A stretch of 64,000 bases of DNA from Stropharia rugosoannulata (Eukaryota > Basidiomycota > Agaricomycetes > Agaricales > Strophariaceae). The notes under the pieces are model-generated. The model was not told the DNA's origin and did not search any database. It saw nothing but the letters and a program-made list of their open reading frames with translations. Location: the NCBI GenBank assembly GCA_028532985.1, contig JANCIK010000011.1, positions 2,973,750-3,037,749 of the forward strand. The letters run 5' to 3'. Positions 60,530 through 64,000 of this stretch are shown here, in pieces; within the stretch, counting starts at the first letter, position 1, and each line of letters begins with the position of its first letter. The translations under genes were made by a program, and so were the position numbers.

Positions 60530-63500
60530 ATGCCCACGGTGGACTGTAGCACAGTGGGCACAGAGCCTTGAAAAGTGGGGATCGACGATCCCCACTTTTC
60601 TGCGTGCAGATGCAGAGCGCACATGCACGCTCACCGTGCAATGTAGCACAGTGGGCAAAGGACACAGAAATGTGGGGATCGACGATCCCCACATTTCTGT
60701 GTGCGGAAGCAGTATGCACGTCCACCCCCACTGTGCACTGTTGCACGGTGGACACAGGACAGTGAAAAGTGGGGATCGTGGAACCCCACTTTTCTGCGTG
60801 CTCTCGCAGTATGTAAGTCCCACCAACCGTGCAATGTAGCACAGTGGGAACGGGACAGTGAAAAGTGGGGATCGTCGATCCCCACTTTTCAGCGTGCACA
60901 TGGAATACGCACGTCCATGTCCACCGTGTACGGTAGCCCGGTGGGCATGGACAGTGAAAAGTGGGGATCGACGATCCCCACTTTTCTGTGCGCCGTGAAA
61001 CAGTGCACCCTGAACCCTGAACCCTTAACTGACCACGTCAATGCCAATATGGTGGGTATGCTGCAGCATACTGGAAAGAAGGGATCGAAGATCCCCACTT
61101 CTATGTGAATGTTAGTCATTCAACATTCAAATGCAGCCATTATGTTCATGTGCACATGATGAGTTAAGGGTTAAGGGTTTACAGTGCCATCACTCATGGC
61201 ATGATTAAAAGTGGGGATCGACGATCCCCACTTTTTTGGGAGCTGCACGCACGGTCATGCCTGTACCCACATAGGGCTATAGCACGGTGGGTACAGGATA
61301 GTGAAATGTGGGGATCGTCGATCCCCACTTTTCAGTGCGCCGTGAAGCGGTGCACCCTAAACCCTGAACCCTTAACAACCGTGCAATGTAGCACGGTGGA
61401 CACAGGACACAGAAAAGTGGGGATCGACGATCCCCACTTTTCTGCGTACGCACGCAGTATGCACATCCACGCCCACCGTGCAATGTAGCACGGTGGGCAC
61501 AAGACCTTGAAAAGTGGGGATCGTCGATCCCCGCTTTTCAGCGTCCTCACGCCAAGCACAAGTGCCCCCACCGTGCACTGTTGCACGGTGGGTACAGGAC
61601 ACAGAAAAGGATCCCCACTTTTCAGCTTGCGCACGCAGAACGCAAATCCACGCCCACCGTGCAATGTAGCACGGTGGACACAGGACACAGAAAAGTGGGG
61701 ATCGACGATCCCCACTTTTCAGCTTGCGCACGCAGAACGCACATCCACGCCCACCGTGCAATGTAGCACGGTGGGCACACGTCTCTGAAAAGTGGGGATC
61801 GACGATCCCCACTTTTCAGCTTCCTCACGCCGTGCACAAGTCCCCCCGCCGTACACTGTTGCACGGTGGGCACAGGACACAGAAAAGTGGGGATCGTCGA
61901 TCCCCACTTTTCTGCGTATGCACGCAGTATGCACATCCACGCCCACCGTGCAATGTAGCACGGTGGGCACAGGACACAGAAAAGTGGGGATCGACGATCC
62001 CCACTTTTCAGCTTGCGCACGCAGAACACACATCCACGCCCACCGTGCAATGTAGCACGGTGGACACAGGACACAGAAAAGTGGGGATCGACGATCCCCA
62101 CTTTTCAGCGTACGCACGCAGAACGCACATCCACGCCCACCGTGCAATGTAGCACGGTGGGCACACGTCTCTGAAAAGTGGGGATCGACGATCCCCACTT
62201 TTCAGCTTCCTCACGCCGTGCACAAGTCCCCCCGCCGTGCACTGTTGCACGGTGGGCACAGGACACAGAAAAGTGGGGATCGTCGATCCCCACTTTTCTG
62301 CGTATGCACGCAGTATGCACATCCACGCCCACCGTGCAATGTAGCACGGTGGGCACAGGACACAGAAAAGTGGGGATCGTCGATCCCCACTTTTCAGCTT
62401 GCGCACGCAGAACGCACATCTACGCCCACCGTGCAATGTAGCACGGTGGACACAGGACACAGAAAAGTGGGGATCGACGATCCCCACTTTTCAGCGTACG
62501 CACGCAGAACGCACATCCACGCCCACCGTGCAATGTAGCACGGTGGGCACACGTCTCTGAAAAGTGGGGATCGACGATCCCCACTTTTCAGCTTCCTCAC
62601 GCCGTGCACAAGTCCCCCCGCCGTGCACTGTTGCACGGTGGGCACAGGACACAGAAAAGTGGGGATCGTCGATCCCCACTTTTCTGCGTATGCACGCAGT
62701 ATGCACATCCACGCCCACCGTGCAATGTAGCACGGTGGGCACAGGACACAGAAAAGTGGGGATCGACGATCCCCACTTTTCAGCTTGCGCACGCAGAACA
62801 CACATCCACGCCCACCGTGCAATGTAGCACGGTGGGCACAAGACTCTGAAAAGTGGGGATCGACGATCCCTACTTTTCAGCTTGCGCACGCAGAACGCAA
62901 ATCCACGCCCACCGTGCAATGTAGCACGGTGGGCACACGTCTCTGAAAAGTGGGGATCGACGATCCCCACTTTTCAGCTTCCTCACGCCGTGCACAAGTC
63001 CCCCCGCCGTGCACTGTTGCACGGTGGACACAGGACACAGAAAAGTGGGGATCGTCGATCCCCACTTTTCAGCTTGCGCACGCAGAACGCACATCTACGC
63101 CCACCGTGCAATGTAGCACGGTGGACACAGGACACAGAAAAGTGGGGATCGACGATCCCCACTTTTCAGCGTACGCACGCAGAACGCAAATCCACGCCCA
63201 CCGTGCAATGTAGCACGGTGGGCACACGTCTCTGAAAAGTGTGGATCGACGATCCCCACTTTTCAGCTTCCTCACGCCGTGCACAAGTCCCCCCGCCGTG
63301 CACTGTTGCACGGTGGGCACAGGACACAGAAAAGTGGGGATCGTCGATCCCCACTTTTCTGCGTATGCACGCAGTATGCACATCCACGCCCACCGTGCAA
63401 TGTAGCACGGTGGACACAGGACACAGAAAAGTGGGGATCGACGATCCCCACTTTTCAGCGTACGCACGCAGAACGCAAATCCACGCCCACCGTGCAATGT

Positions 63501-63888
63501 AGCACGGTGGGCACACGTCTCTGAAAAGTGTGGATCGACGATCCCCACTTTTCAGCTTCCTCACGCCGTGCACAAGTCCCCCCGCCGTGCACGGGGGACC
63601 CAGTACACAGAAAAGTGGGGTTCGGCGGTCCCCCCTTTTCAGCTTGCGCACGCAGAACGCACATCTACGCCCACCGTGCAATGTAGCACGGTGGACACAG
63701 GACACAGAAAAGTGGGGATCGACGATCCCCACTTTTCAGCGTACGCACGCAGAACGCAAATCCACGCCCACCGTGCAATGTAGCACGGTGGGCACACGTC
63801 TCTGAAAAGTGTGGATCGACGATCCCCACTTTTCAGCTTCCTCACGCCGTGCACAAGTCCCCCCGCCGTGCACTGTTGCACGGTGGGC
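60530..63888. repeat. subtelomeric tandem array, ~97-bp units with two hairpins each
   Basis: About 34 units. Each carries palindrome 1, AAAAGTGGGGATCG-A/T-CGATCCCCACTTTT (29 bp, single-base centre, two GATC sites), and palindrome 2, CCCACCGTGC-AATGTA-GCACGGTGGG, or the shorter form GTGCAC-TGTT-GCAC. The spacer has four variants (for example CGTATGCACGCAGTATGCACATCCACGCC and CTTCCTCACGCCGTGCACAAGTCCCCC). The CTTCCTCACGCC variant recurs at 61820, 62206, 62592, 62978, 63267, 63556 and 63837, showing 386-bp (four-unit) and then 289-bp (three-unit) higher-order repeats. The first units (60530-61400) are more diverged. Open frames here are by-products of the repeat. Confidence 0.95.
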
Positions 63889-64000
63889 TTAGGGTTAGGG
63901 TTAGGGTTTAGGGTTTAGGGTTTAGGGTTTAGGGTTTAGGGTTTAGGGTTTAGGGTTTAGGGTTTAGGGTTTAGGGTTTAGGGTTTAGGGTTTAGGGTTT
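63889..64000 (+). repeat. telomere, mainly TTTAGGG
   Basis: It begins with three TTAGGG units, then about 13 TTTAGGG units run to the end of the window. The G-rich strand reads toward the end, as at a right-hand chromosome terminus. Confidence 0.97.

Noticed and set aside
60350..63881. Dozens of open frames of 60-190 codons on both strands of the subtelomeric array
   Set aside because: They are produced by the stop-free palindromic repeat itself, are mirror copies of one another and have no start context, introns or domain.
60530..63888. CRISPR-like appearance (regular palindromic repeats with spacers)
   Set aside because: Spacers are themselves repeats of four variants, units are ~97 bp, the locus abuts a eukaryotic telomere and no cas gene exists.

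Overview
The window is the right-hand end of a basidiomycete (Agaricomycete, probably wood- or litter-decaying) chromosome. The evidence: intron-rich genes whose introns are about 50-60 nt with GT(A/G)NGT donors; families typical of mushrooms (DUF6699, F-box-like proteins, GxxxTxMVxRV seven-transmembrane proteins); a CE1 esterase with a fungal CBM1; a GPI-tailed heme peroxidase; and a terminal tract of TTTAGGG telomere repeats ending exactly at base 64000. No protein database could be searched. Family calls rest on recognisable motifs, and exon models were spliced by hand from the sequence.

Layout. 1-277: 5' end of a KDZ/Plavaka-like transposase. 1660-8677: DUF6699 gene, F-box/nucleotidyltransferase-like gene, a 7TM fragment, LSM6 and an F-box/LRR-like gene. 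9663-12998: two tandem 7TM genes with the same exon layout. 13420-18488: a small acidic protein gene and a full-length HUL5/UBE3C-type HECT ubiquitin ligase, with a TA-flanked MITE in its upstream region. 19590-31495: an accessory block in which small secreted Ser/Thr-rich genes (called S here) alternate with 7TM genes in convergent pairs. 32435-45035: CE1-CBM1 esterase, S33 peptidase, a kinase-like gene with a degenerate HRD motif, another 7TM gene and a heme peroxidase. 45557-53440: a second S/7TM block, whose 7TM gene is split by a 985-bp element with about 350-bp inverted repeats, plus a truncated HECT pseudogene. 54199-56126: URC1 (uracil catabolism). 58114-59376: last 7TM gene. 60263-64000: G-rich degenerate telomere-like DNA, a 3.36-kb array of about 97-bp units each carrying two hairpins, then telomere.

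Conserved housekeeping genes (LSM6, HUL5, URC1) sit among rapidly duplicating and decaying accessory genes. The best candidate for an undescribed system is the repeated unit of a secreted Ser/Thr-rich gene converging on a 7TM gene. It occurs in tandem on the left (S1/C, S3/D, then S4) and in mirror image at 46.8-50.4 kb (F/S5). The hairpin array and the TTTAGGG-type telomere are the second notable feature.
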